From assembly GCF_033542235.1 (NCBI RefSeq), contig NZ_JAWRCU010000017.1, positions 60,299-124,298 of the forward strand: a stretch of DNA of 64,000 nt, read 5' to 3'. Under the pieces are notes generated by a model. That model had not been told where the DNA came from. It did no database searches and was given only the letters and a program-made list of their open reading frames with translations. The position numbers and the translations under genes are program-made. Of the stretch, positions 1 to 7,367 are shown piece after piece (the stretch's first letter is position 1; each line of letters starts with the position of its first letter). This stretch comes from JAWRCU01 sp033542235 (GTDB lineage Bacteria; Pseudomonadota; Alphaproteobacteria; Rhizobiales; Rhizobiaceae).

Positions 1-305
1 GCTAGCACCGCCGACGGCGCATCGAGCAGCGACAGCGCGAAACCGCCCGCCGCCAGGACGAGCGAGCCGGCGACGAAGGTGCGGTCCGGCCCGGCGCGCT
101 CGATCGCCCAGCCAGCCGGCAGCGCAACCGCAGCGACGAAAATGCCGATCATCGAGGTGAACCAGCCGATCAGCGTCAGCGAGAGGCCGACCTCGCGCTG
201 ATACCAGTCGACGAGCGGAGCGATCTTGCCGAGCTGTGCGCCGGCAAGAATGCCGACGATCTGCAGGACGACGATGATCGCTAGACGACTGGCATTGCTG
301 GTCAT
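1..305 (-). CDS. MFS transporter, N-terminal part (runs off the window)
   Basis: The minus-strand frame opens at an ATG at 305 and stays open to the window edge, giving about 101 residues. The translation begins MTSNASRLAIIVVLQIVGIL and has three hydrophobic helices. Between helices 2 and 3 it reads GWAIERAGPDRTFVAGSLVL, which fits the conserved G-x3-D-R-x-G loop 2-3 region of the major facilitator superfamily (here with E-R in place of D-R). This is an inner-membrane secondary transporter, but the substrate cannot be told from this part. No ribosome site was checked against homologues. The rest of the gene lies left of position 1. Confidence 0.7.
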   Translation of the reverse strand, partial: MTSNASRLAIIVVLQIVGILAGAQLGKIAPLVDWYQREVGLSLTLIGWFTSMIGIFVAAVALPAGWAIERAGPDRTFVAGSLVLAAGGFALSLLDAPSAVL

Positions 306-465
306 TGATCGCGTCTGGCCCCTGCTCGATCGCCTGCTTCACGGCGTGTCCTACACGCCCCTTAGACAACCGCGGCGACACACCACAATAAGATTCAGCA
401 AAGGAGATTCGACGCTCTGAATCGGCCCGCGTTTCGTAGAGCGCTCGGCTTGCTCCTCTAACGTC
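306..465. other. Intergenic stretch upstream of the MFS gene
   Basis: No convincing gene is seen between the MFS start and the repeat that begins at 466. Short open frames here lack a ribosome site and protein-like composition. The stretch should hold the promoter of the minus-strand MFS gene, but no clear -35/-10 pair stands out. Confidence 0.4.
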
Positions 466-612
466 GGCGCCGCCCCTCACCCTTACGCTCTCCCCGCAGG
501 CGGGGAGAGGGGGCACTGACGTTGGCGCCTAGCTCCTCTGCCGCAGGAGTCGCGACGCTGACGACCCCCTCTCCCCGTTTACGGGGAGAGGGTAAGGGTG
601 AGGGGCGGCGCC
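466..612. repeat. Palindromic intergenic repeat, class A
   Basis: The outer arms pair over about 30 bases. The left arm runs GGCGCCGCCCCTCACCCTTA and continues into CTCTCCCC, and its reverse complement ends at 612; one arm base differs (ACGC against ACCC). Inside are two smaller hairpins built on CTCCCC(GC)GGGGAG cores. The same arm sequence returns at 25105, 44839 and 49591, so this is a dispersed RIME/REP-like element. It carries no open reading frame of its own. Confidence 0.85.
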
Positions 613-650
613 TGCGCCAAACTTGTGGCGTCGGACATAGCTGCCCCCAT

Positions 651-683
651 GTAAAACAAAGCCGCCGGGCTCACGCCCGGCGG
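651..683 (-). terminator. Rho-independent terminator of the BMP-family gene
   Basis: Read on the minus strand, a 9-bp GC stem (CCGCCGGGC / GCCCGGCGG with a 4-base loop, 662-683) is followed by the T-rich tract CTTTGTTTTAC. It sits 28 bases after the stop codon of the BMP-family gene, so it ends that transcript. Confidence 0.85.
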
Positions 684-710
684 TCTTCGTCATCCCAGTA
701 CACAAGCCGA

Positions 711-1700
711 TCAATAAGGGCAGTTGTTGTCCTTCGTATAGTCGTGGACCTCGATCTTGCCGGCAATAATGTCGGCCTTGGCCTTGTCGGCCGCTTCTTT
801 CATCTCCGGCGTGACGAGATCCTTGTTGTTCTCGTCCATGGCGTAGTCGACGCCGCCCTCCTTGAGGCCGAGCAGGTTGAGGCCGCCCGTGAACTTGTCG
901 TCCTTGGTGTCGGCGAAGGCGTTGTAGACCGCGACGTCGACGCGCTTCATCATCGAGGTCAGCACCTTGCCGGGCTGCAGGTAGTTCTGGTTGGAATCGA
1001 CGCCGATGCCGAGCTTGCCTCCGTCCGCCGCGGCCTGCAGCACGCCGACGCCGGTGCCGCCGGCCGCTGCATAGATCACGTCGGCGCCCTGGTCGATCTG
1101 CGCCTTGGCGATCTCGCCGCCCTTGGTCGGGTCATTCCAGGCAGCCGGGGTATCGCCGGTCATGTTCCAGATGACGTCGGTCGCCCCCGCGGCCTTGGCG
1201 CCGCCGACATAGCCGCAGCCGAACTTGCGGATGAGCGGGATGTCCATGCCGCCGACGAAGCCGACCTTCTTGGACTTGGAGGCCATTGCAGCGAGAACGC
1301 CGACGACATATGAGCCTTCATTCTCCTTGAAGATTACCGAACGTACGTTCGGCTTGTCGACGGAGCCGTCGATGATGACGAACTTGGTGTCCGGGAAATC
1401 GGGAGCGATCTTCTCGATCGCCGTCGCCCAGGAGAAGCCTGGCATCACGATCGGGTTGTTGCCGTCTTCCGCGAATTTGCGCAGTGCCTGCTCGCGCTGC
1501 GAGTCGTTCTGGATCTCGAAGTCGCGATATTCGATGCCGGTATCGGTCTTGAACTTTTCGGCGCCGTTGAAGGCAGCCTCATTGAAGGATTTGTCGAACT
1601 TGCCGCCGAGATCGTAGATGATCGCCGGCTTGATGTCCGCAGCGAAGGCCGGAGCGGTCATCGCGGCAGCGGCCAGGAGGCCCAATACGAAACGCTTCAT
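711..1700 (-). CDS. BMP-family ABC transporter substrate-binding protein
   Basis: This is a periplasmic binding protein of the basic membrane protein (PnrA/BmpA-like) family, whose characterised members bind nucleosides or related compounds for an ABC importer. The 329-residue protein starts with a clear signal peptide (MKRFVLGLLAAAAMTAPAFA). It continues with DLGGKFDKSFNEAAFNGAEKF, the family's ligand-site N-terminal motif, and later reads GVDSNQNYLQPGKVLTSMMKRVD, typical of the C-terminal lobe. The ATG at 1700 was chosen over an upstream extension because the signal peptide begins there. The permease and ATPase genes are not beside it, so it is either an orphan component or its partners lie outside the window. 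A terminator follows. Confidence 0.9.
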   Translation of the reverse strand: MKRFVLGLLAAAAMTAPAFAADIKPAIIYDLGGKFDKSFNEAAFNGAEKFKTDTGIEYRDFEIQNDSQREQALRKFAEDGNNPIVMPGFSWATAIEKIAPDFPDTKFVIIDGSVDKPNVRSVIFKENEGSYVVGVLAAMASKSKKVGFVGGMDIPLIRKFGCGYVGGAKAAGATDVIWNMTGDTPAAWNDPTKGGEIAKAQIDQGADVIYAAAGGTGVGVLQAAADGGKLGIGVDSNQNYLQPGKVLTSMMKRVDVAVYNAFADTKDDKFTGGLNLLGLKEGGVDYAMDENNKDLVTPEMKEAADKAKADIIAGKIEVHDYTKDNNCPY

Positions 1701-2010
1701 GTGATCCACACCCTGTCGGTTGTTTTGCGTGAGGCAGCGCTGCCGGCCGTTCTCCCCGTCGGCTGCTCTGCAAGGCAGGAGTGGTTTCTCCCTCCCGCTC
1801 GCGCGCACTCTGGCACGGCGGAAAGCAAATTTCACGAAGATTTTTGACCTTTTGGACAAGGCCTAGGCGGCAAGCAGATGGCGCATAGCCTGGCAACGAG
1901 GCGAATGCCGACGGGTTGTCTGGTACGGGAAGAGGTCCGTTGGGATGCTGGATTTCTGGTTCGAATGACGAAGCCGGACCCAATGCTTGGGCAGCCCATG
2001 AAAGTCCGGT
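1701..2010. other. Intergenic region between the BMP gene and msrA
   Basis: These 310 bases lie between two minus-strand genes and should hold the promoter of the BMP-family gene. The only structure seen is the perfect 12-base palindrome GGCAGCGCTGCC at 1733-1744, about 33 bases before the start codon. It could be an operator or a leader hairpin. Open frames here are not protein-like. Confidence 0.4.
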
Positions 2011-2676
2011 TCAGGCGTCGACAGTCTGGGGAATTGCGCAAGCCACCCCGGTGCCCTTCAGTCCGCAATAGCCGTGAGGGTTTTTGGCCAGATATTGCTG
2101 GTGATCCTCTTCGGCGTAGTAGAAAGGGGGAGCAGGCGCGATTTCTGTGGTGATCTTGCCGCGGCCGGCATTCCTGAGCTCGGCCTGGTAGGCGTCGCGC
2201 GAGGCGACGGCCATGCGTGCCTGCTCGTCGCTGGTCGTGTAGATCGCCGAACGATAGGTGGTGCCGACGTCGTTGCCCTGGCGCATGCCTTGCGTGGGAT
2301 CATGCGCTTCCCAGAAGACCTTCAAGAGGTCGGCATAGGAGACCAGCTTCGGGTCGTACATGACCATGACCACCTCTGCGTGGCCGGTAAGGCCGGTGCA
2401 GGTCTCCTGATAAGTGGGATTGGGCGTGAAGCCGCCGGCATAGCCGACCGCCGTCACCCATACTCCTTTCGTCTGCCAGAACAGCCGCTCGGCGCCCCAG
2501 AAGCAGCCCATGCCGAAATAGGCGATCTCGAGCCCCTCGGGATAGGGACCTTTGAGCGGGCGCCCGGAGACGCGATGCTTCGAAGCGGTGGGCATCGCGC
2601 GGTCGCGGCCCGGAAGCGCCTCGGAGGCCTTCGGCAGCTGCAGCTTCTTGTTGGAGAATTCATTCAGGAAGAACAT
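2011..2676 (-). CDS. msrA: Peptide-methionine (S)-S-oxide reductase MsrA
   Basis: MsrA repairs oxidised methionine by reducing the S-sulfoxide, using thioredoxin as donor. The 221-residue protein carries the signature GCFWG with the catalytic Cys at residue 58, followed by GVWVTAVGYAGG and the HAEVV strand. Two further cysteines near the C-terminus (GYCGLKGTGVAC) can serve as resolving residues. A strong ribosome site (AAGGAG) lies just before the ATG. The length is normal for the longer alphaproteobacterial form with an N-terminal lead of about 50 residues. It is cytoplasmic and appears to be transcribed alone or with the small membrane-protein gene upstream at 2710. Confidence 0.95.
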   Translation of the reverse strand: MFFLNEFSNKKLQLPKASEALPGRDRAMPTASKHRVSGRPLKGPYPEGLEIAYFGMGCFWGAERLFWQTKGVWVTAVGYAGGFTPNPTYQETCTGLTGHAEVVMVMYDPKLVSYADLLKVFWEAHDPTQGMRQGNDVGTTYRSAIYTTSDEQARMAVASRDAYQAELRNAGRGKITTEIAPAPPFYYAEEDHQQYLAKNPHGYCGLKGTGVACAIPQTVDA

Positions 2677-2709
2677 CCGCTTCTCCTTGGTGGTCTTTCG
2701 CCCGGCCTC

Positions 2710-3036
2710 TCACGCCCTTTGCGCGAAAGGATCCAGGCGGCGTGCCGGCTTGCGGCCGATCGCATAGAGCAACAGGGCAAGCACGCCAAAAACGACGAAG
2801 CCCGGCAATTTGAGGATAAACAAGGCGACCGGGTCCCAGAGCGCAGGCAGCAGCAAGGTCTCGACGGTTGCCTGGGCCTTGGTAAGCGTGTCGGGCGACA
2901 CCGTCTTCCAGCTTTCGCCAAGCGGCGTCATCACCCAGCTTCCCGCGGCGACCGTGCGCGTCGCATCGAGCACGGCCATTACTGTCGCGACGGCGAGCGA
3001 GACAGTCGCCATCAACCGGAACAGGAATCGGATCAT
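2710..3036 (-). CDS. Small two-helix membrane protein, unknown function
   Basis: The family is not recognised. The 108-residue protein starts MIRFLFRLMATVSLAVATVM with one helix at the N-terminus. It has a short periplasmic segment (SWVMTPLGESWKTVSP) and a second helix near residues 75-95 (LPGFVVFGVLALLLYAIG), and ends in a basic tail (RKPARRLDPF). The ATG at 3036 was preferred to the one at 3087 because the membrane segment begins there. It lies 33 bases upstream of msrA in the same direction and may be co-transcribed with it. Confidence 0.7.
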   Translation of the reverse strand: MIRFLFRLMATVSLAVATVMAVLDATRTVAAGSWVMTPLGESWKTVSPDTLTKAQATVETLLLPALWDPVALFILKLPGFVVFGVLALLLYAIGRKPARRLDPFAQRA

Positions 3037-3234
3037 GCAGCCCTTGCGTTTCCCGGAGCGATTCGCGTGCCCTTTTTCCGGGTGCATGAGATACGGCTTC
3101 GCCCGCTGGCGCGCAACATTTTACACGCGATTTTGACGCCATGCAGGTTTCGGAATGTGATCAAGCGTTATGCGAGAATGCTACCAGTCCGAGCAGGCAA
3201 TTTCGGGCGACCGCGAATTGCAGCCTAAAGCGGC

Positions 3235-3942
3235 TCACATGCTCGGCGCGGGTCGGCGGCGATTGGTGCGCCAGACGGCGAAGATGCCGCCGGCGATAGC
3301 GCCGGCCAGCATGGCGGCGAGACCCAGGAAGAAAGCGAAATAGCCGCAGGCGCCTTCGAAGCAGCTCATCTGCGTCGCGTCCGCGATGATCACACCGCCG
3401 ACGATTCCGGCGCCGAAGCCGAGCGCGCCGCCGATGATCACCCCGAGCAGGGCAGCGATGACCGAGACGATCGCCGGCGGGCGTCCGGTTCCGGTGTTCG
3501 AATAGGCGGCTGCCGTACCCGGATGACGGCTGAGCAGCCGGATGCAGATCACGCCGATGGCAATTTCGGCGGCGGCATAGGCGAGCGGAGTGAGTGTCAC
3601 CACGAAATCGGGTGTGACGAGCACATAGGCTTCGCGCAGCGCGATCCAGACGATGTTGACGATTTGCCAGATGGTGAAGTGGCGTGGGAAACGGACGGAG
3701 CCGCCTATCGCGAGGCCGACGAGATAGAGGCCCCAGAGCATGTTGACGACACCGGCCGCGAGCGAGGCATAGACCAGGTAGAGCGCGCTGTCCGGGATGC
3801 CGTAAACATATGTGACAGACCAGGCCGAATAGACGGCGTAGATGGCGATGAGAATGTTGACGCCGACCCAGAGTGCCGGCAGCGTCGCGAGGCCTGAGCG
3901 ACTTGCGCCTGGTGCAGTCCCCGTCCGGTCCGGTTGTGACAT
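3235..3942 (-). CDS. Polytopic inner-membrane protein, unknown function
   Basis: This 235-residue protein has about six hydrophobic helices, starting ALWVGVNILIAIYAVYSAWS. The first four form a compact bundle. A linker of about 30 residues (RHPGTAAAYSNTGTGRPP) leads to a glycine-rich helix (VIGGALGFGAGIVGGVIIAD) and a last helix before a basic tail. Two cysteines (MSCFEGACGYF) face one side of the membrane. It resembles uncharacterised rhizobial membrane proteins, and the function cannot be inferred. The gene stands alone, with 198 bases of non-coding sequence separating it from the gene at 2710-3036. Confidence 0.75.
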   Translation of the reverse strand: MSQPDRTGTAPGASRSGLATLPALWVGVNILIAIYAVYSAWSVTYVYGIPDSALYLVYASLAAGVVNMLWGLYLVGLAIGGSVRFPRHFTIWQIVNIVWIALREAYVLVTPDFVVTLTPLAYAAAEIAIGVICIRLLSRHPGTAAAYSNTGTGRPPAIVSVIAALLGVIIGGALGFGAGIVGGVIIADATQMSCFEGACGYFAFFLGLAAMLAGAIAGGIFAVWRTNRRRPAPSM

Positions 3943-4200
3943 GCGCTTTCCCTCCCCAATGCACGAGCGATACGGCTTGCCAATGCCAAGTCAAGGACGG
4001 CATTTCGGATAGCGGCATTCGGGCCTTGGCTTTCGCCGGCCGATCGACTAGATGAGGCGCGCTCCTGGGCTTGCGTCGGCGATTTTCGGGGGCAGCGGGT
4101 GCGGGCGCTGGTTGACGACCGCTTCAGTCCATCGGGCAATCCCGCAAAGGTTTCGCTTCCCCAACCCGCGCGGCAGAACCGGCCGTCGCCGAAGCGATGC

Positions 4201-4290
4201 GGAGAGGTGGCCGAGTGGTTTAAGGCGCACGCCTGGAACGCGTGTATACGGGAAACCGTATCGGGGGTTCGAATCCCCCTCTCTCCGCCA
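4201..4290 (+). tRNA. tRNA-Ser (GGA)
   Basis: The 90-base sequence folds as a class II tRNA. The acceptor stem is GGAGAGG with TCTCTCC, including one G-T pair. The anticodon stem CACGC/GCGTG carries loop CTGGAAC with anticodon GGA at 4235-4237. A long variable arm (TATACGGGAAACCGTAT) and the T arm GGGGGTTCGAATCCCCC follow. The CCA end is encoded. The long variable arm and the anticodon identify it as serine, reading UCC/UCU codons. Confidence 0.97.
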
Positions 4291-4365
4291 GCATCCATGT
4301 GTCCGGTAGTAAGAGTCCGGCCTGAAAAGGATTGTCGTCCGTGCGATCGCGTCGAAAGGGAGGCG

Positions 4366-4561
4366 TCAAAGCTGCCGCCGCTGTTCCCTGTCCATGCGGT
4401 TCAGGAGTTCGGCCAGCCCGTCCGCGTCCTCGAAATCGAGCCCTCAGCAGGAAGTCCGTTTCGAGAAAAGGCTCGCCCATCACCGCCCACTGCCCGGTGA
4501 GCGTGTCGATCACCGACCAGGTGCTGTCAGAGCCTCGCCTTAGACCGTATCGCTGGGGCAT
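4366..4561 (-). pseudogene. Frameshifted remnant of a small conserved rhizobial gene
   Basis: From an ATG at 4561 the minus strand reads MPQRYGLRRGSDSTWSVIDT and continues LTGQWAVMGEPF. A second frame then continues as GLDFEDADGLAELLNRMD and ends at a stop at 4366. The two halves together resemble a small conserved rhizobial protein of about 65 residues, in which the TWSVIDTLTG segment is followed by a DFEDADDLVDLLN-type tail. The span is 196 bases, one more than a multiple of three, so a single-base indel near 4440-4460 separates the halves. It lies about 75 bases after the tRNA. Confidence 0.55.
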
Positions 4562-4655
4562 AACGAATATTAGACAATGTGCATATTTCTGTCCAAATTT
4601 GGCGGCGGATGGCGATCCTGCCGGGCCGCCTGAAAAGGAATCTCGTATCGACTGC

Positions 4656-5090
4656 CTAAAGCTCTCCCGGCGCAAGCACCGCAAGATATTCGGCCTCGCT
4701 CGCCTGCAGCCATTCGTAGCCGCGGCTCCAGGTGGAGGCATCGGTCGTCGCCAGCGGCAGGTTGCGCAGCAATGGCGCTTCGGCGTGAAGTTCCGCGCCA
4801 AGCGCCCGCTCCAGCTCACTGGCGCGCGGCTGAAGGGTGGCGCGCGTGCCCGACAGGGGCATGCCGCGTGGGCCGCGCACGAACAGGCCGACGCTGTGGT
4901 TGGTGATATAGAGCGACAAGTTGAATTCGGTGCCGGGAACCGCGCGCCAGCGCGAATAGACATTGCCCCAGCCGTAACGGATGCCCGGCCGCATGGCGAT
5001 GAAGCCGTCCCAGAAGCGCCGCATGTCGAGTGCCGACAGCCGCCGCAGCCCGACGTCGGGCATGTCCCATTCGTGGCGGATGGTGCTCAA
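4656..5090 (-). CDS. Conserved hypothetical protein
   Basis: The 144-residue product is not assigned to a named family with confidence. It has no signal peptide or membrane segment and is rich in Trp and Arg (RRFWDGFIAMRPGIRYGWGN). It contains an alternating beta-type stretch (FNLSLYITNHSVGLFVRGP), and the C-terminal part is helical and acidic (EYLAVLAPGEL). The composition is typical of a cytoplasmic soluble protein. It could be a nuclease-like or DUF4268-like domain, because the pattern of short strands around GLFVRGPRG is reminiscent, but this is only a guess. Confidence 0.65.
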   Translation of the reverse strand: MSTIRHEWDMPDVGLRRLSALDMRRFWDGFIAMRPGIRYGWGNVYSRWRAVPGTEFNLSLYITNHSVGLFVRGPRGMPLSGTRATLQPRASELERALGAELHAEAPLLRNLPLATTDASTWSRGYEWLQASEAEYLAVLAPGEL

Positions 5091-5290
5091 GCGAATCTCC
5101 GGAAGCGCAGTCCGCTACTGTAGAGGAACGGCCTGCCTGCGCAAACGGATAGGGAGGCGGCTATGGGGGTCTCGACGAAACGCCGATTCTCGCATTCTCA
5201 TCCGGCGTCGTGTTTCAATAGCCGCAATTGTCGGAGCTGCAGCGGGGTGAGGTGAGCCGGAGACCTCGTGCATTGCCGCTGCGATTGCGG

Positions 5291-5917
5291 TTAGCCAGGC
5301 GGACGGCTCGGGCCGGAGCGGAAACCGAAGAGTGCGGCTTTCATTCGCCATAGCAGGAAGACGGTCACTTCGAAGGCAATCACGATCAAGATCAGGCGCA
5401 GGCCCGTCGCGGCCATATCCTGCCGATCGCCCCGCAACAGGTAGCCCGAGACGAGAAATCCCATATTCCAAAGGGCAGAACCGACGAGCGTCGCAAGTCC
5501 GAACGACAAGACCGACAGATTCAATGAACCTGCAGCGATGCCGACGTAATTGCGCACAGTTGGCACGAGTTGCGCCAAGAGGCTGATCCGAAAGCAGCGA
5601 CGGCGATAGCTTTCGGCAAGTCTCCGGTAGGTTTTAGGCCGCAGCAATATGTAACGGCCGAACCGATCCACGAATGAACCCGCTCGATCCGGGCCGAGAG
5701 CCTTGCCGACCCCGAACCACAGCAGCGATCCTGCGGTCGAACCAAGCACCGATACAGCGTGCAGAAGCGCCAGCTGCAGCCCGTCCTTGGCAACGGTCAT
5801 TCCCAGATAGAGCAGGATGGCATGGGAGGGCGGAACAGGCAGGAGCTTTTCCGTGAAGGTCAACAGGAGCACGCCGGCGAGACCCAACCCGGCGCCGAAG
5901 GACAAAACGTCGATCAT
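5291..5917 (-). CDS. DedA-family (VTT/SNARE-associated) membrane protein
   Basis: DedA proteins are inner-membrane proteins that act on lipid carriers or phospholipid distribution and affect envelope integrity. The 208-residue protein has a first helix with the LPVPPSHAIL reentrant-type motif. The central region reads RRRCFRISLLAQLVPTVRNY and is followed by VGIAAGSLNLSVLSF, matching the family's F-x3-R-x2-P-x2-R motif and the glycine-rich loop. The last helix precedes a basic tail. The start codon overlaps the stop codon of the methyltransferase gene by four bases, so the two are translationally coupled and likely act on the same membrane process. Confidence 0.85.
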   Translation of the reverse strand: MIDVLSFGAGLGLAGVLLLTFTEKLLPVPPSHAILLYLGMTVAKDGLQLALLHAVSVLGSTAGSLLWFGVGKALGPDRAGSFVDRFGRYILLRPKTYRRLAESYRRRCFRISLLAQLVPTVRNYVGIAAGSLNLSVLSFGLATLVGSALWNMGFLVSGYLLRGDRQDMAATGLRLILIVIAFEVTVFLLWRMKAALFGFRSGPSRPPG

Positions 5918-6510
5918 GGGAAATGCCGGCAGTGGCGGGATGATTTGATTTTGGAGATGCGGAAAACCGCTGCGGGGGGAAAATTGCGAAATGTTCGTCC
6001 AATCCGTACCGCTTCGAGGCCCAGCCGATCAAGCAGGATTTCATCGATCGGGCAGCGCCAGCCATAAGTGAATTGATAGAGGTTGCCACCCGGCCGAAGT
6101 GCGGCAGACGTGGCTTGCAGGATGGCAAGGGTCGGGCGGCTGGGTATGGTCAGAAACGGCAGCCCGCTGACCACCGCGCCAAACTGTGAGTCCTGGATAA
6201 GCCGCCTGCATCGGATATCCGCTGCATCCGCCTCCAGCACGGTCGCCTTGGGAAAGCGTTTCCTCAGCAGAGCCGCGAAATGGGCATTGGCTTCCACGAG
6301 GGTCAGGTCGGCCTCGGCGACACCCCGTGCAATCAGCGCCCGGGTGAAGGGCCCAGTGCCTGGCCCCAGTTCCAATACCGGACCGGTACCGGGGCCGATA
6401 TCGCGCGTCATCATTGTGGCCAGCGTGGCGCTGGAAGGCACAATGGACGCGATCTTGAGCGGCGCCATCGCCCAGGCTCGCAGAAAAACAAATGCGTCAC
6501 TTTCAGACAT
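5914..6510 (-). CDS. PmtA-like phospholipid N-methyltransferase (SAM-dependent)
   Basis: The 198-residue protein carries the SAM-binding motif LELGPGTGPFTRALI near residues 45-60, followed by LTLVEANAHFAALLRKRFP and a VVSGLPFLTIP motif. This order is characteristic of rhizobial PmtA, which methylates phosphatidylethanolamine towards phosphatidylcholine, and of the related rRNA dimethylase fold. The ATG at 6510 was preferred to the longer frame because the conserved N-terminus (FVFLRAWAMAPLKIASIVPS) follows directly. It is coupled to the DedA gene and divergent from the two-component system. A different lipid or small-molecule acceptor cannot be excluded. Confidence 0.8.
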   Translation of the reverse strand: MSESDAFVFLRAWAMAPLKIASIVPSSATLATMMTRDIGPGTGPVLELGPGTGPFTRALIARGVAEADLTLVEANAHFAALLRKRFPKATVLEADAADIRCRRLIQDSQFGAVVSGLPFLTIPSRPTLAILQATSAALRPGGNLYQFTYGWRCPIDEILLDRLGLEAVRIGRTFRNFPPAAVFRISKIKSSRHCRHFP

Positions 6511-6692
6511 TGCTTCCCTCGTTTCATCGTCGCGATGCGCCCAAGTCGCCGGCCGCAGTCGAAGGCTGTTTGCAATGGCTCGATTACGCTGACATTGCGA
6601 AAATCCCGCATCACCAGGAAATTGGCGCAGAGCAACTGCGCAATGCTGCCGCAATGTTCATCCTGTAGCGGACGAGATTCATCGGATTGATC

Positions 6693-7367
6693 ATGCGAAT
6701 ATTGTTGGTCGAGGACGAACCGGAAATGGCCCAGGCGTTGCGCGCTGCGCTGCGCCGGCATGACATGGTGATCGACCTCGCCGCTTCGTTGCTCGAAGCC
6801 GGCGACCTTGTCGCTGCCAAAAGCCACGACGCCATACTAATTGACCGGCAGCTGCCGGATGGCGATGGGCTCACCCTGGTCAGAAGCCTGCGAGCTGCGA
6901 ACAACATGACGCCGGTCCTGGTGCTGACGGCACGCGGCGAAACGGCCGACAAGGTGGACGGCCTGGATAAAGGCGCCGACGATTATCTGGCAAAGCCGTT
7001 CGATTTCGAGGAGCTGCTGGCGCGCCTGCGCGCGCTGATGCGCCGGCCGATATCCATGCGGCCGCAGATCATTCGCGCCGGCCATCTGGCTCTTGATCTC
7101 GGCCACCGAGAGGTCAGCATTCGTGACGCGCCGCTGATTTTGCCGCGTCGCGAGCTCCTTGTCCTGGAAGCCCTGATGCGGCGCACCGGACGCATGGTGC
7201 AGCGCGCCTCTTTAATGGAAGCCGTGTTCGGCATTGACGACGAGATACAGTCCAATGCGCTGGATACCCATGTCTCCCGCCTCAGGCGCAAACTGAGTGC
7301 AGCCGACAGCGGCGTGGCGATCGATGGCGTTCGTGGCGTCGGATATGTCCTGCGCGAGACCGCATGA
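6693..7367 (+). CDS. OmpR-family response regulator
   Basis: This is a transcription regulator with an N-terminal receiver domain and a C-terminal winged-helix DNA-binding domain. The phospho-acceptor is Asp51 (AILIDRQLPDGDGL), the acidic pocket is VEDE at residues 6-9, and the switch lysine lies in DYLAKPFDFEELLARLRAL. The DNA-binding half ends NALDTHVSRLRRKLS and RGVGYVL, typical of the QseB/PmrA/TctD group. The ATG at 6693 is used rather than the TTG six bases upstream. It overlaps the kinase gene by four bases and is divergent from the PmtA-like/DedA pair, which is a natural target. Confidence 0.93.
   Translation: MRILLVEDEPEMAQALRAALRRHDMVIDLAASLLEAGDLVAAKSHDAILIDRQLPDGDGLTLVRSLRAANNMTPVLVLTARGETADKVDGLDKGADDYLAKPFDFEELLARLRALMRRPISMRPQIIRAGHLALDLGHREVSIRDAPLILPRRELLVLEALMRRTGRMVQRASLMEAVFGIDDEIQSNALDTHVSRLRRKLSAADSGVAIDGVRGVGYVLRETA

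Noticed and set aside
522..1313. 263-residue plus-strand open frame opposite the BMP-family gene
   Set aside because: It is the antisense shadow of a clearly coding gene, starts inside a repeat, and has a composition (long runs of L, V, R, D) typical of a reversed GC-rich coding strand.
2074..3228. 384-residue plus-strand open frame opposite msrA
   Set aside because: Reverse shadow of msrA and the small membrane-protein gene; no motif or plausible start.
4201..4655. tRNA-Ser as attachment site of a genomic island
   Set aside because: No integrase and no direct repeat of the tRNA 3' end are seen nearby.
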